Origin: Antrihabitans stalagmiti
Lineage (GTDB): Bacteria; Actinomycetota; Actinomycetes; Mycobacteriales; Mycobacteriaceae
Reading direction: 5' to 3'
DNA length: 64,000 nt
NCBI RefSeq assembly: GCF_016482825.1
Contig: NZ_JAEMNV010000003.1
Location: 62,001 to 126,000 of the forward strand
The notes under the pieces are model-generated. The model was not told the DNA's origin, did not search any database, and saw only the letters and a list, made by a program, of their open reading frames with translations. The position numbers were made by a program, and so were the translations under genes. Shown in pieces: positions 8,404 through 18,110 of the stretch; the first letter of the stretch is position 1, and the number at the start of each line of letters is the position of its first letter.

Positions 8404-9638
8404 AGTGCGGTCCGGAACAGCGCCTGCATCTGCAACTCGTCCGCAGGGCGCGGATTGGTGGACATACACGCGTCACGCAGCGCGAGATGTGCCAGGCGTG
8501 TGATGTGGTCCTCGGTTACGCCCAACTCTCCGAGGCCGCGTGGGCCGCCTACCTCGATGGCGAGCTGTTCGACCCGATCGGCAAGTGCGAGTGCAGCTTC
8601 GAACGGGTCACCGCGGCTCTCGGGCACTCCGAGGCAGCCTGCGATCGTTGCATAGGGATACGGATCGGCCTCGGCGTTGAATCTGATGACATGCGGAAGG
8701 AGGATCCCGTTGATGACCCCGTGGGGTAGGTCGAGCATGCCGCCGACCTGATGGCTCATCGCATGTGCGGCACCGAGTATCGCGTTCGTGAACGCAAGGC
8801 CGGCTTCCAGACTCGCCTGCGCCATCATGGTGCGGGCAGGCATGAAGTTGGGTCGCTCCATGGTCTGCGCAAGGTGCCGGAACACCATCGCGACGGCGCG
8901 TAGCGCGTGATGATCGGTGAGTTGGTTGTGACCGAGTGACACGAATGCCTCGATGCCGTGCGTGAGTGCGTCGAGTCCAGTTGCGGCATTGAGCCATTCG
9001 GGCATGGTGGTGAGCAGGCGCGGATCGATCACGGTGATGTCGGGAACCAGTGCGCGGCCCAGAATCGTGATCTTGGTGCCGCGGGCGGTATCGGTGACGA
9101 TGCAGAACTGCGATACGTCGGCACCGGTGCCCGAGGTGGACGGGACGACGACAAGCGGCGGAATCGGCCACGGCGCTTGATCGACGCCCTCGTAGTCGAG
9201 GATGTTGCCACCGTTGGCTGCAAGGATTGCGATCCCCTTCGCCGCGTCGATGACCGAGCCGCCGCCGATAGCGATCAGCACATCGCAGCCCTGATCACGG
9301 TAGAACTCGTGGCCCGCAGCGATCTCGTGGTCTTTCGGATTGGGAGTCAAGTCGTTCCAGGTGCGGGCGTCCAACCCGGCGTCGCGCAGATAGCCGAGCA
9401 GTTCGTCCGGCCAACCGGCCTCGATCATGCCCGGGTCGGTCACCAGCAACGGGCGGTGGGCGCCGAGCCTGACCGCGGCATGTGCGGCCTCGGCAACCGA
9501 GTTCTCGCCGAAGACGATTTCTGGCGCGTGGAACTTCAGCAGGCGACCTGGAGCGCCGGCAAGCGCTTGCCGCTGCGGAACCAGCAGCGGGATATGTGCA
9601 GGCGCGTCGTCCGCCAGGGCCTCGAGGTTCAGTGCCAT
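8400..9638 (-). CDS. Iron-containing alcohol dehydrogenase (second Fe-ADH)
   Basis: A 412-aa member of the Fe-ADH family. The NAD-site GGGSVIDAAKGIAIL, the metal-binding helix GLDALTHGIEAFVS and the His-rich segment GAAHAMSHQVGGMLDLPHG are all present, so the metal ligands (Asp, His, His, His) look intact. In mycobacteria and rhodococci, NDMA-dependent Fe-ADHs depend on mycofactocin. The product may be of that class or an aldehyde/propanediol-type enzyme. The start MALNLEALADDAPAH is chosen over longer options because the extension is Arg-rich and lacks family character. It is first in an ADH-kinase-regulator operon with 4-nt overlaps. Confidence 0.88.
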   Translation of the reverse strand: MALNLEALADDAPAHIPLLVPQRQALAGAPGRLLKFHAPEIVFGENSVAEAAHAAVRLGAHRPLLVTDPGMIEAGWPDELLGYLRDAGLDARTWNDLTPNPKDHEIAAGHEFYRDQGCDVLIAIGGGSVIDAAKGIAILAANGGNILDYEGVDQAPWPIPPLVVVPSTSGTGADVSQFCIVTDTARGTKITILGRALVPDITVIDPRLLTTMPEWLNAATGLDALTHGIEAFVSLGHNQLTDHHALRAVAMVFRHLAQTMERPNFMPARTMMAQASLEAGLAFTNAILGAAHAMSHQVGGMLDLPHGVINGILLPHVIRFNAEADPYPYATIAGCLGVPESRGDPFEAALALADRVEQLAIEVGGPRGLGELGVTEDHITRLAHLALRDACMSTNPRPADELQMQALFRTAL

Positions 9639-9792
9639 GTCGACGTCGGCGGCTTTTCCGCGCGTCGAAACCGGCGTCGAATGTGATGACCGTGTAGCCA
9701 CTGCTGTCCGCCTAACACCGAGCACGTTGTGATCCACGTTACAACTTGCTCTCGACGGTACGGCTGCCGCAGTCGAGTGCCAACCTGCGCGC

Positions 9793-9827
9793 GGACAGGT
9801 GCCTACCTGTCCGATCGGGTAGGTAGG
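9793..9827. promoter_or_regulatory. Compound dyad and shared motif, site B, upstream of Fe-ADH
   Basis: Two nested symmetries overlap here. GGACAGGT-gcct-ACCTGTCC (9793-9812) is a perfect 8-bp dyad. The motif TCCGATCGGGTAGG (9810-9823) sits inside a larger dyad with arms CCTACCT (9802-9808) and AGGTAGG (9821-9827) around a CCGATCGG centre. The Fe-ADH start is about 175 bp downstream on the minus strand. The gap 9639-9852 holds no gene, so this is probably its control region. Of the three sites, this one is the most symmetric. Confidence 0.55.
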
Positions 9828-9852
9828 GCGCTCGAGTACACGACTTGGGACT

Positions 9853-11382
9853 TCACGAAAGGGCGTGTGCCAACACCCCGGCCTGCGCGGCCAACTGTTC
9901 GGCGTCCGTTGCGATGATCACTCGGTCGCACACTTCGGCGTACTGCGTCATCGCACACGTTGCCTGGTTCCAGTACCGACGGGGTTCCGGCGTGATCCAC
10001 GCCAGCCGATGGACCTTTCGGCGCAATGCTTTCAGCTGCTCGACGTTGGGCGGCAACCCTCCCGACCGGGCGTCACCGACGATGAGGACGGCGGTCCGCG
10101 AGTCGAGCGCGTCGGCGTTGGTTGTCAGCATCTCGTCGAGCATCAGCCCGTAGTCGCTGCTCGCCTGGAGATCGAGACGGTCGGACGCCAGTACGGCGGC
10201 CAGCACGTCGTCGCCACCACCGCGGAGCAGAACGTCCGTCACTTCGGTCGGGCGATCGACGAACGCCAGCACTCGACACCGGTCCGCGCGCCGATGCATG
10301 GCCTGCGCCAAGCGCAGGGTGAACGCGGTGATCGGTCGGACCGACAGCGAGACGTCGGCAAGGATCAGCAGGCGGACCCGATCCGGGACGGGGGTCCGCA
10401 TGACCAAGCGGAACGGAACGCCGTCCGTACGCAGGCTTGCTCGTGTGGTGCGCCGCATATCGAGTGCGCCTGCACCGCGTTCGCGAGGGCGAGGTCGCCG
10501 AGCGCCGCGCATGCGCCGCAGGATCTCGTGACAGGCGAGATCGACGTCGGCTCGCACGTCCGACTCGCTTGGTGGCGTCGTGGCAACGGCCTGCGGTGCG
10601 GGTGAATTTGCCGCAAGCGCCGCAACGAAGGCTTCGACGGCATCGGTGAGTCGTGCCAGTTGCTCTGCGCTCAGCGGGCCGTCGTCTGCGGCGTCCCCGT
10701 AGGTAGCGCGCGGGTCGTATGCGTCGAGCCACGCCAGAATCGAATCGGGATCGTCCCAGCTCAACGTCCCCGCGACGATCGGAGCAGCGGAATCGGATAG
10801 GTCGCCGACCGTCGTAGAGCCTGCGCGGTCGACCTCGAGCGTGTATCGAACACCGCGGCGGCCCGAATCGTTTTCGGTGGATACCGACAGATCCGAATCG
10901 GCGCCCGAGACGCTGATGTCGTCGTCGTCCTTGTGCGGGTTGAAACCCTTCTCCGCTTCCGGCGTATCGAAGTACTCGCCCACCTCTGCGGCGCGCTCGT
11001 TGTATTCGGCGTACTTGCCGATCTCCTGGTCTTCGGCGACTTCCAGGTGCTCGGGCAGGCCTTGTGCACCGTGGGCGGTCGATCCGATCGTCGCAGGCTT
11101 GGTGATCGCTGCGCTGCGAGCACGGTCACCGAACATCATCTCGAAGGCACGGTCGAAGCCGGCCTGTTCGTGACCGTACTTCGCGCACGTGGCTCGCAGA
11201 GCTGGTCGGAGTATCGAATGATCTTGTGCACCAAGCAGAGCCAGCACTCGGCGGACCTCGATCACTTCCGCAGGCGATGCCGCGACGCCGGCAGACCTCA
11301 GCAACGCGCCGAAGCCTGCCGCGACGAAATCGAGGATTCCGGAAGGTGAGCCGGGTCCCCTCCGTGCGGTCGTCGTCGTCAT
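9853..11382 (-). CDS. VWA domain protein (CoxE-like) partner of MoxR
   Basis: A 509-aa protein. The N-terminal half is low in recognisable motifs and contains acidic linkers (KDDDDISVSGADSDLSVS). The C-terminal half is a VWA domain with the MIDAS-like start LILADVSLSVRPI and later VLIVGDARSGG. The canonical DxSxS is kept as DVSLS. MoxR/VWA pairs act as metal-dependent chaperones that insert cofactors or activate enzymes. The ATG overlaps the moxR stop as ATGA, and both lie directly after the methanol dehydrogenase gene, so that enzyme is the likely client. Confidence 0.85.
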   Translation of the reverse strand: MTTTTARRGPGSPSGILDFVAAGFGALLRSAGVAASPAEVIEVRRVLALLGAQDHSILRPALRATCAKYGHEQAGFDRAFEMMFGDRARSAAITKPATIGSTAHGAQGLPEHLEVAEDQEIGKYAEYNERAAEVGEYFDTPEAEKGFNPHKDDDDISVSGADSDLSVSTENDSGRRGVRYTLEVDRAGSTTVGDLSDSAAPIVAGTLSWDDPDSILAWLDAYDPRATYGDAADDGPLSAEQLARLTDAVEAFVAALAANSPAPQAVATTPPSESDVRADVDLACHEILRRMRGARRPRPRERGAGALDMRRTTRASLRTDGVPFRLVMRTPVPDRVRLLILADVSLSVRPITAFTLRLAQAMHRRADRCRVLAFVDRPTEVTDVLLRGGGDDVLAAVLASDRLDLQASSDYGLMLDEMLTTNADALDSRTAVLIVGDARSGGLPPNVEQLKALRRKVHRLAWITPEPRRYWNQATCAMTQYAEVCDRVIIATDAEQLAAQAGVLAHALS

Positions 11383-12464
11383 CGCCCGCGCTTGCCGATC
11401 CCACCGTGATCGCGACCACCGTGTCCTCGGAAGGCCGTGGTTGTCGTGTTCGCGGGTCGCGAGGCGACGGTCACGTGCTCCGGCCGACCTTCTTCGCCCC
11501 CGTGCTTGGGTGCGGGCGTTGCGCCGTCGAGGCGGTTGTCTGCCAGGTTGCGGTCGCTCGTGTACTTGAGCAGGGCGGCCAACAGTATGGATCGGGTCTG
11601 CTTCGATATGCCGGTCGTGCTGTCCTGCAGCAGCATCGCGGCTCGGGCGGCGTCGATGACCTCGGAGATGGACGGACTCTTCCGCAGTGGCAGTTCGCGC
11701 AACTGCCGTGCCAGGTCGACGACATCGGCGGCAACGTCCGCTGCAACCTCGGGTGCTCGCGCAGCGACGATTTCACGCTCACGCTCGGGCGACGGAAAAC
11801 CGAGATGAAAGTGCAGGCAGCGGCGTTTGAGCGCAGCCGACAGTTCGCGAGTGTCGTTGGACGTCAACACGACCCACGGTATGGACCGTGCCGTGAAAGT
11901 GCCGATCTCGGGGATGGTCACCTGCTTCTCCGCAAGCACCTCGAGAAGCAGCGCCTCCATCGATTCCTCCGTCCGGTCCACTTCGTCGATCAGCAGAACG
12001 ACGGGTTCGTCGGAGAGCACCGATTCCAGTAGTGGCCGTACGGAGAGGAAAGCCTCTGTGTACAAACCGAAGTCACGGTCGGCGAGATAGCGCGACGCGT
12101 CGTCGATATCGGAGATGTCGGCCGCGACGGCAGTGATGCGGTCGCGCAGCATCTGGACGTGCAGAAGTTGTTTCGCGTAGTCCCACTCGTAGAGCGCCCG
12201 GTTGTCGTCGAGTCCCTCGTAGCACTGCAGGCGGATCAGTCGGCGGCCACTCGCCTGCGCAAGAGCCTTTGCCAACTCCGTCTTCCCAACGCCCGCAGGA
12301 CCTTCGAGCAGTAGCGGTCGATCGAGCGCCGTAGCGAGATGGACGACGGCCGCGAGATCGTCGTCGGCTATGTAGTCCGCGTCGCGCAAGCCCTGACGGA
12401 CGAGTGCGGCGGACGTGAATGCCCGTGCGCGGTCGGGCAGGGTCGGTAGAGCGGCGGCCGTCAT
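11379..12464 (-). CDS. moxR: MoxR family AAA+ ATPase
   Basis: A 361-aa ATPase with Walker A LEGPAGVGKTELAKA, Walker B VVLLIDEVDRTEE and sensor region VVLTSNDTRELSAALKRRC. MTAAALPTL at 12464 is preceded by ATGGAGGAGCC, a good ribosome site, so the longer frame to 12530 is not used. MoxR proteins pair with VWA proteins to activate dehydrogenases, carboxylases or oxygenases. Here it lies between the methanol dehydrogenase gene and the VWA gene. The C-terminal 40 residues are Gly/Arg/His-rich and probably disordered. Confidence 0.9.
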   Translation of the reverse strand: MTAAALPTLPDRARAFTSAALVRQGLRDADYIADDDLAAVVHLATALDRPLLLEGPAGVGKTELAKALAQASGRRLIRLQCYEGLDDNRALYEWDYAKQLLHVQMLRDRITAVAADISDIDDASRYLADRDFGLYTEAFLSVRPLLESVLSDEPVVLLIDEVDRTEESMEALLLEVLAEKQVTIPEIGTFTARSIPWVVLTSNDTRELSAALKRRCLHFHLGFPSPEREREIVAARAPEVAADVAADVVDLARQLRELPLRKSPSISEVIDAARAAMLLQDSTTGISKQTRSILLAALLKYTSDRNLADNRLDGATPAPKHGGEEGRPEHVTVASRPANTTTTAFRGHGGRDHGGIGKRGR

Positions 12465-12558
12465 GGCTCCTCCATCGGGTGTGGCCTCTTCGACACGGCC
12501 GGGTGGGTCAGGTTCGTCGACCTGACGCACCCGGCCGCCTCATCGGGTGGTCGACTAG

Positions 12559-13830
12559 CTAGTACGCCTCGTTGATCGCATGTCCCACAACGGGAATCAT
12601 CGATTCGACGGTGACCTCACGGGGGTTGCCCGGCGTGCACCAGTCGTCCTGGATGTGCTCGGAGATCGCGCGGACGGTCTTCTCGTCGCCCTTGATCACT
12701 TCGCCTCGTCCGGCGTACTTGCCGGTGTTCATACGGTTCTTGTCGTAGGAATCGGTGCGAACCGCACTGAAGTTGTCGGGAATACCAACATCTTTCGCGA
12801 GCCTGATGGCTGCCTCGACCGCTGCGTCTGCGGCCTGGACCGTCGTCAGGTTGCGGGTGTCGACGCCGAGAGCCGTGGCGATCTGGGCGTAGCGCTTGTA
12901 GCGAGACGGCAGGTTGTATTCCCAGACTCGTGGCAGCGCGATCGCGTTGTTGAGTCCGTGGTGGCTGTCGAAGAATGCGCTGACGGCATGGGAGATGGAG
13001 TGCACGATGCCGAGACCGCCGGAGTTGAACGCTTGGCCTGCGATGTACTGCGCGTTCATCATGCCCTCACGCGCCTTCAGGTTGCGCGGCTCGTACACGG
13101 CTTCGCGAAGGTGCTTGCCCACCAGTTCGATGGAGTACAACGCGTTGCCGAGGGACGGTGCGAAATCGAGTCGGGAGACGAAAGGCTCACTGCCATGGGC
13201 GAGTACGTCGAAGCCGCAGAACGCAGTGAAGTGTTGAGGGCAGGTGTAGTACAGGAGGGGGTCGTCGATCGCGACGGTGACGATCGTCGCCTCGTCGAAG
13301 CCGACCCACTTGTGCGGGTGGTCCATGTCGGAGGTGTCGGTGATGACGTATGCCCAGGAGGTCTCGGAACCCGTTCCGGCAGTGGTTGATACCGCGATGT
13401 GGGGTGGGTTCTCCTTGTTCGTGGACTTGGCGAAGCCCTCGAACTCGTTGATGTTGCGGCCGTCGTGTGCGATGACAACGCGTGCACCCTTTGCGGCGTC
13501 GTGACTGGAACCGCCGCCGACCGAGATGACGCTGTCGCACTTCTCTTTCTGATAGAGCGCTGCCGCCTCCATGACGTTGTAGTCCTTGGGGTTCGACTCG
13601 ACCTTGTCGTAGAGGACGACTTCGACGCCCTGGTATTCGATCTTGCCGATGAGCTCTTCGATGATCCCGGAGCCGCGTAGACCGGTGGTCACCAGCAGCG
13701 AGCGTTTGAAGCCGAGGTTCTTCGCTTCGACACCGATGATGTCGTGTGCGCCGACCCCGAGCAACGCTCGCGGGAACGGGTGGAACTCCTTGATCGGAAA
13801 GTCCCAGATCTGGTTGAGTTCGATAGCCAT
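12559..13830 (-). CDS. mdo: NDMA-dependent methanol dehydrogenase (Mno/Mdo)
   Basis: A 423-aa Fe-ADH family enzyme beginning MAIELNQIWDFPIKEFHPFP, very like mycobacterial Mdo and rhodococcal/Amycolatopsis Mno. It has GGGSSHDAAKGARVV (nucleotide site), FCGFDVLAHGSEPFVS and HSISHAVSAFFDSHHGLNNA (metal ligands). These decameric enzymes oxidise methanol and other primary alcohols (and formaldehyde in vitro) with tightly bound NADH, and need mycofactocin as electron acceptor in vivo. The ribosome site is AAGGAG, 8 bp before the ATG. It heads a leftward run with moxR and the VWA gene; a 94-bp gap follows it. Confidence 0.95.
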   Translation of the reverse strand: MAIELNQIWDFPIKEFHPFPRALLGVGAHDIIGVEAKNLGFKRSLLVTTGLRGSGIIEELIGKIEYQGVEVVLYDKVESNPKDYNVMEAAALYQKEKCDSVISVGGGSSHDAAKGARVVIAHDGRNINEFEGFAKSTNKENPPHIAVSTTAGTGSETSWAYVITDTSDMDHPHKWVGFDEATIVTVAIDDPLLYYTCPQHFTAFCGFDVLAHGSEPFVSRLDFAPSLGNALYSIELVGKHLREAVYEPRNLKAREGMMNAQYIAGQAFNSGGLGIVHSISHAVSAFFDSHHGLNNAIALPRVWEYNLPSRYKRYAQIATALGVDTRNLTTVQAADAAVEAAIRLAKDVGIPDNFSAVRTDSYDKNRMNTGKYAGRGEVIKGDEKTVRAISEHIQDDWCTPGNPREVTVESMIPVVGHAINEAY

Positions 13831-13965
13831 TGGAGTACTCCTTGAACGACGTATCCGTCGATATGGTCTCGGCGGCTGAGGTGCCGCTGCAGACCACTCT
13901 GTGCGGGAGTGGCACCCGTCACAAGGCGTTGTGACCGATACCGTCCGGACAGCGTCGGAGAACCG

Positions 13966-13979
13966 TCCGATCGGATAGG
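13966..13979 (+). promoter_or_regulatory. Shared 14-bp motif, site C, upstream of methanol dehydrogenase
   Basis: TCCGATCGGATAGG differs from site B by one base. It lies about 136 bp upstream of the mdo start, in a 276-bp gap (13831-14106) divergent to the DUF6131-type gene. The same orientation is kept in all three copies. Confidence 0.55.
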
Positions 13980-14106
13980 CGCGAGAGCCTTACCCGTTTC
14001 TTCGGGTAACAGATTGGAAACGGACAAAGTGGGTATCCCCTTGTCAGGCCACCTGATTCGGTTGGCTGCGGAGGCTCGACCGCACATCCCGAGCAAGGAG
14101 GCTGTC

Positions 14107-14262
14107 ATGGTCGTTCTAGGTTTGGTGCTCTTGGTGTTGGGATTCTTGTTCAAGATCTCGATTCTGTGGACCATCGGAATCGTGGTACTCGTGATCGGCT
14201 TGGTCCTGATGCTGATGGGCAGCATGGGCCGAGCAGTCGGTGGTAGAAGGCACTATTACTGA
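14107..14262 (+). CDS. DUF6131-like small membrane protein
   Basis: A 51-aa hydrophobic peptide with two membrane helices (VVLGLVLLVLGFLFKISILWTIG and a Val/Leu/Met-rich second helix) and the C-terminal signature GRAVGGRRHYY that I associate with DUF6131 proteins of Actinobacteria. GCAAGGAGG precedes the ATG at 14107, so the longer frame from 13909 is not the start. The function is unknown. It is divergent from mdo. Confidence 0.75.
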   Translation: MVVLGLVLLVLGFLFKISILWTIGIVVLVIGLVLMLMGSMGRAVGGRRHYY

Positions 14263-14283
14263 CCCTCACGTCACCTGATCGCA

Positions 14284-14314
14284 CGGAATGGACGGACGAT
14301 TTCCGTTCCGTCCG
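14284..14314. terminator. Weak hairpin after the DUF6131-like gene
   Basis: CGGACG (14293-14298) and CGTCCG (14309-14314) pair around a 10-nt loop, with extra partial pairing outside. It lies about 20 bp after the stop of the small membrane gene. The rest of the 14263-14522 gap shows no gene. Confidence 0.35.
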
Positions 14315-14522
14315 ACGCGACCGGGCTTAATGTCTGCAGGATGAATGCTCGACGTAGTGACCGCACGCCCACGATCGGAACGAAATGGTCGTGGGCTGCG
14401 GTCTTTACCGTTCTCTGGAAAAGAGCCGGTCGAACGTCCCGCGGATGGCAAGCCCGTGCACTGATTCCGCAGGCCGCCCGCCTACAACACGAATTGTGTT
14501 GCAGAGGTCAAGGTTCCGGAGT

Positions 14523-15692
14523 TCACGACGTCTTGAACAACGGTGACGGAAAGCGCGGCAGTACCCGAGTACCGCCGAGCCATTCGGTGAGGGTCTCGGC
14601 CTGTCGGTCCAGAACCGCGCGTGCATCGGAGCCGACCTCGTCGAGAAATTGGAGAACGACCGCGGCGTCGTCGTCCTGAGTCCAACCGCCGACGATCCGT
14701 CCGTCCCACCAGATCGTCGGTCCGGCATTGCCATTGGTGTCGAAAAGTTGGCTGCGATGGGGTCCCAGGTACCAGTCGCGATCGAACCAACCCATCGTGG
14801 TCGGATCCAGGGACGGCAGCAGCGCTCCCCACGGTTCGACCGCCGGTGTCGCCTCGAGATCGTCTGGAAGTAGATACCCGGTGCCGCCGTCGAGTTCGAC
14901 TTCGACCGCCCGCAGCGCCCGCAGAGACCGCCGGACCGCTGTCAGTGTCGAGCCAAGCCACCATTTGATGTCGGTCTCGGTACCCGGCCCGAAAGCTCGC
15001 AACCACAGTTCGACCAGCTTCTGTTCGGCGGCTTCTCGCTCGTGCACGTCGACGTCGCTGCCGAGCCAGGCCCCCGTCGCCGACCAGCTGTTCCGGGAGA
15101 GGCGCCAATGACCCGAATTGCTGGACCGGACGATGTCGCCGGCTGCCGACAGTGTTGTGAGAACCCGCGGCCCAACGGCGACCTTCCCGCCCCAGGTACG
15201 TCCTTCGCCGTAGACCATCGATCCGTCGAGCAAAGGAATTGCCGCCCGTAGCTCCTTCAGTGTCGCTTCCTTGCCGTCGGACATAAATTCCCGAACCTGC
15301 GCGCTCGCCTCGTCCAACCAGCGTTCGGGGTCGTCGTACAAGCCTGCTTTCTCGACTTCACGAATCAGGCGGGCGCGCTCCGTCTCCGCGACGCGTTGGC
15401 TGGATCCCGCGATCGACAGTGCGAAGGTGTCCCGGGGAAAGACGAATATGGTTCTGCGCATCGCGAGATGTTTGACGAGTGTCCGGTCGTCGTAGAGGGC
15501 GCGGTCGAGGTCGGCCACCGACATGTTCCGAACACGAGCCCAGGCGGAGAGGTAGATGGTCGCCGGATCGGTTCCGTGCAGGCAGACCATACTGGCGGCG
15601 GCCTCGAGCGGGCTGTCGGCGAGGTGCGAAGGAGCGAGCCGGTGCCGCGTTGCCAGCCTGCGCTGACGCTCGGCCGTCGATATCGTCTGCAC
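14523..15692 (-). CDS. Winged-helix DNA-binding protein, AlkZ/YcaQ-like (HTH_42)
   Basis: A protein of about 389 aa of the winged-helix family that includes DNA glycosylases AlkZ and YcaQ. Family character is seen in [40 protein letters not shown] and, near the end, [20 protein letters not shown]. Members excise alkylated bases or unhook crosslinks, but I did not confirm a catalytic motif. The start is taken as GTG at 15692 because longer frames enter the hairpin repeat at 15714-15774. It is divergent from the glutamine synthetase gene. Confidence 0.75.
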   Translation of the reverse strand: MQTISTAERQRRLATRHRLAPSHLADSPLEAAASMVCLHGTDPATIYLSAWARVRNMSVADLDRALYDDRTLVKHLAMRRTIFVFPRDTFALSIAGSSQRVAETERARLIREVEKAGLYDDPERWLDEASAQVREFMSDGKEATLKELRAAIPLLDGSMVYGEGRTWGGKVAVGPRVLTTLSAAGDIVRSSNSGHWRLSRNSWSATGAWLGSDVDVHEREAAEQKLVELWLRAFGPGTETDIKWWLGSTLTAVRRSLRALRAVEVELDGGTGYLLPDDLEATPAVEPWGALLPSLDPTTMGWFDRDWYLGPHRSQLFDTNGNAGPTIWWDGRIVGGWTQDDDAAVVLQFLDEVGSDARAVLDRQAETLTEWLGGTRVLPRFPSPLFKTS

Positions 15693-15713
15693 GTGAAGAC
15701 GATAGGCCGCAAG

Positions 15714-15774
15714 CGGCTCGTGAGTCCTTTCGGAGGTCCCGCCCACCAAAAAGACTCACGAGCGGCGTAGCCGC
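15714..15774. repeat. Rhodococcus-type intergenic hairpin repeat, copy 1
   Basis: Arms CTCGTGAGTCCTTT (15717-15730) and AAAAAGACTCACGAG (15748-15762) surround a GC-rich loop, with GCGGC blocks outside. Related copies are at 45788-45843 (interrupted by an IS) and 51455-51525. The sequence looks like a REP-type or terminator-derived dispersed element. This copy is odd because it lies in a divergent promoter region. Confidence 0.7.
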
Positions 15775-15895
15775 CTTCCCACGAATTGCAGCGGTCACAG
15801 CGCTGAAACACTCCCGCCACGCGAGGTTCGTAGAGTTCGGCCGATCGGACTCCGCAGCACAGGCGGAGCGTAGAACGTCGGCAAGGGGTAGGAAC

Positions 15896-18073
15896 ATGAG
15901 TGGAAACGCAGTTCGCCTTCAGGCGATCAAAGACGTCGAGGCCTATGTGCCCCCTGCCGTCAGCTTCATCGACGCGGAGACGCCCGGTGAGGTGTTCGGT
16001 GAGAACGTCTTCAACAAAGTTGTGATGCAGAAGCGGCTGCCGAAGTCGGTCTACAAGTCCGTCATTGCAACGATCGAGCACGGCGAACCGCTCGACCCCA
16101 TGGTCGCCGACGCTGTTGCATCGGCGATGAAGGACTGGGCGCTGGAGAAGGGTGCGACGCACTACGCGCACGTCTTCTATCCGCTGACCGGTCTGACCGC
16201 AGAGAAGCACGACAGCTTCCTCGAACCCGTCTCCGACGGTTCCGCGTTGGCAGAGTTCGCAGGCAAGACTCTCATTCAGGGTGAGCCGGACGCATCGAGT
16301 TTCCCCAACGGCGGTTTGCGCAACACCTTCGAGGCGCGCGGCTACACCGGTTGGGATGTCACGAGCCCGGCGTACGTCCTCGAGAATCCGAACGGCAACA
16401 CACTGTGTATCCCGACGGTCTTCGTGTCGATGACCGGCGAAGCGCTAGACCACAAGACGCCGCTACTGCGCTCGCAGCAGTCGATGGGTCTGCACGCGCA
16501 GCGCATTTTGAAGCTGTTCGGGCACGAGAATCCCGACAATGTCGTGTCGTTCTGTGGTCCGGAGCAGGAGTACTTCCTCGTCGACCGCCACTTCTTCCTC
16601 GCCCGGCCCGACCTGCTGAACTCCGGTCGGACCCTGTTCGGATCGAAGCCGCCGAAGGGTCAGGAATTCGACGATCACTACTTCGGTGCCATTCCCGAAC
16701 GTGTCCTCGGATTTATGATGGACACCGAGCGCGAGCTGTTCAAGCTGGGCATTCCGGCGAAGACGCGACACAACGAGGTCGCTCCCGGTCAGTTCGAAAT
16801 TGCTCCGATGTTCGAGCGTGGCAACATCGCAGCCGATCACCAGCAATTGCTGATGACGACGTTCAAGACCATCGCCAAGAAGCACGGCATGGAAATCCTG
16901 TTCCACGAGAAGCCTTTCGAGGGCGTCAACGGTTCGGGCAAGCACGTCAACTTCTCGCTCGGCAACGCGACTCAGGGCAATCTGCTTCTGCCAGGCGATA
17001 ATCCGCACGACAACGCGCAGTTCCTTGTGTTCTGTGCAGCTGTCATTCGCGCCGTCCACAAGTACGGCGGGCTGCTGCGAGCATCGGTCGCATCGGCGAC
17101 GAACGACCACCGCCTCGGCGCGAACGAGGCGCCGCCGGCAATCATCTCGATCTTCCTCGGCGACCAGCTTGCCGACGTGTTCGAACAGATCGCGAAGGGC
17201 GCTGCCACCTCGTCGAAGGGCAAGGGCACCATGATCATCGGCGCCGATACGCTGCCGCAGCTGCCGACCGATCCGGGCGACCGCAACAGGACGAGCCCGT
17301 TTGCGTTCACCGGCAACCGATTCGAGTTCCGTGCGCCCGGTTCGATGCAGACCGTCAGCGGCCCGATGGTCATCATCAACACGATCATGGCCGAGGCGCT
17401 GGACTACATCGCGACCGATCTCGAAGCTGCGGTCGAGGCAGGTACCGAATTCGACACCGCTGTACAGAATTTGCTCACCGAGATCATCACCGAGCACGGT
17501 GCTGTCGTGTTCAACGGCGACGGCTACTCGGACAACTGGCAGGTCGAAGCGGCGTCGCGTGGACTGCCTAACCTGCGCACGACCCTCGACGCGCTGCCGG
17601 AGTTGGTGTCCGATTCCGCTATGGAGTTGTTCGCCAAGTACAAGGTCTTCAATCATCGAGAGATGCACAGCCGCTACGAAATCGGGCTCGAGCAATACGC
17701 GCTGACGATCGGTGTCGAAGCGAGATTGACGCTGGAGATGGGTTCGACGCTCATTCTTCCTGCGGCCGTTCGCTATCAGACCGAGGTTGCACACAACATC
17801 GGTGCTTTGAAGATCGCCGGCGTCGAGGCAGATCCCGCACCGCTCGAGGAAGTGACGGCTCCGCTCACCGCGCTGCGGACCGCGTTGGCAACTCTCAAGG
17901 CTGCCCTCGCGGAGGATGCAGCAGAGGACGCGTACGGCGAGGCGAAGCACGCCAAGGAATCGTTGCTTCCCGCGATGGCTGCAGTGCGTGCGGCAGCAGA
18001 TGTACTCGAAGACATTGTGGCCGACGATCTTTGGCCGCTCCCCACGTACCAGGAGATGCTCTTCATTCTCTGA
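15896..18073 (+). CDS. glnN: Type III glutamine synthetase
   Basis: A 725-aa protein, the length of GSIII (types I and II are much shorter). It contains the GSIII-specific N-terminus ([21 protein letters not shown]), [13 protein letters not shown], the ATP/glutamate segments [13 protein letters not shown] and [20 protein letters not shown], and [20 protein letters not shown]. It makes glutamine from glutamate, ammonia and ATP. The ATG at 15896 gives the family N-terminus; the open frame upstream is non-coding. It is monocistronic: the next gene is convergent, 37 bp away. Confidence 0.93.
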   Translation: MSGNAVRLQAIKDVEAYVPPAVSFIDAETPGEVFGENVFNKVVMQKRLPKSVYKSVIATIEHGEPLDPMVADAVASAMKDWALEKGATHYAHVFYPLTGLTAEKHDSFLEPVSDGSALAEFAGKTLIQGEPDASSFPNGGLRNTFEARGYTGWDVTSPAYVLENPNGNTLCIPTVFVSMTGEALDHKTPLLRSQQSMGLHAQRILKLFGHENPDNVVSFCGPEQEYFLVDRHFFLARPDLLNSGRTLFGSKPPKGQEFDDHYFGAIPERVLGFMMDTERELFKLGIPAKTRHNEVAPGQFEIAPMFERGNIAADHQQLLMTTFKTIAKKHGMEILFHEKPFEGVNGSGKHVNFSLGNATQGNLLLPGDNPHDNAQFLVFCAAVIRAVHKYGGLLRASVASATNDHRLGANEAPPAIISIFLGDQLADVFEQIAKGAATSSKGKGTMIIGADTLPQLPTDPGDRNRTSPFAFTGNRFEFRAPGSMQTVSGPMVIINTIMAEALDYIATDLEAAVEAGTEFDTAVQNLLTEIITEHGAVVFNGDGYSDNWQVEAASRGLPNLRTTLDALPELVSDSAMELFAKYKVFNHREMHSRYEIGLEQYALTIGVEARLTLEMGSTLILPAAVRYQTEVAHNIGALKIAGVEADPAPLEEVTAPLTALRTALATLKAALAEDAAEDAYGEAKHAKESLLPAMAAVRAAADVLEDIVADDLWPLPTYQEMLFIL

Positions 18074-18110
18074 GTACATCCGCCGCGGTCGCTGGTCGCG
18101 CTGTCCGTCG

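Noticed and set aside
9853-12464. VWA-MoxR conflict (defence) system
   Set aside because: The pair is fixed to the methanol dehydrogenase gene and lacks effector domains, so an enzyme-maturation role is more likely.
14341-14679. 112-codon frame after the DUF6131-like gene
   Set aside because: It runs into the end of the AlkZ-like gene on the other strand and lacks a ribosome site and recognisable content.
16463-18079. 538-codon open frame on the minus strand
   Set aside because: It is a shadow of the GC-rich glutamine synthetase gene, whose protein is clearly recognisable in the other strand.
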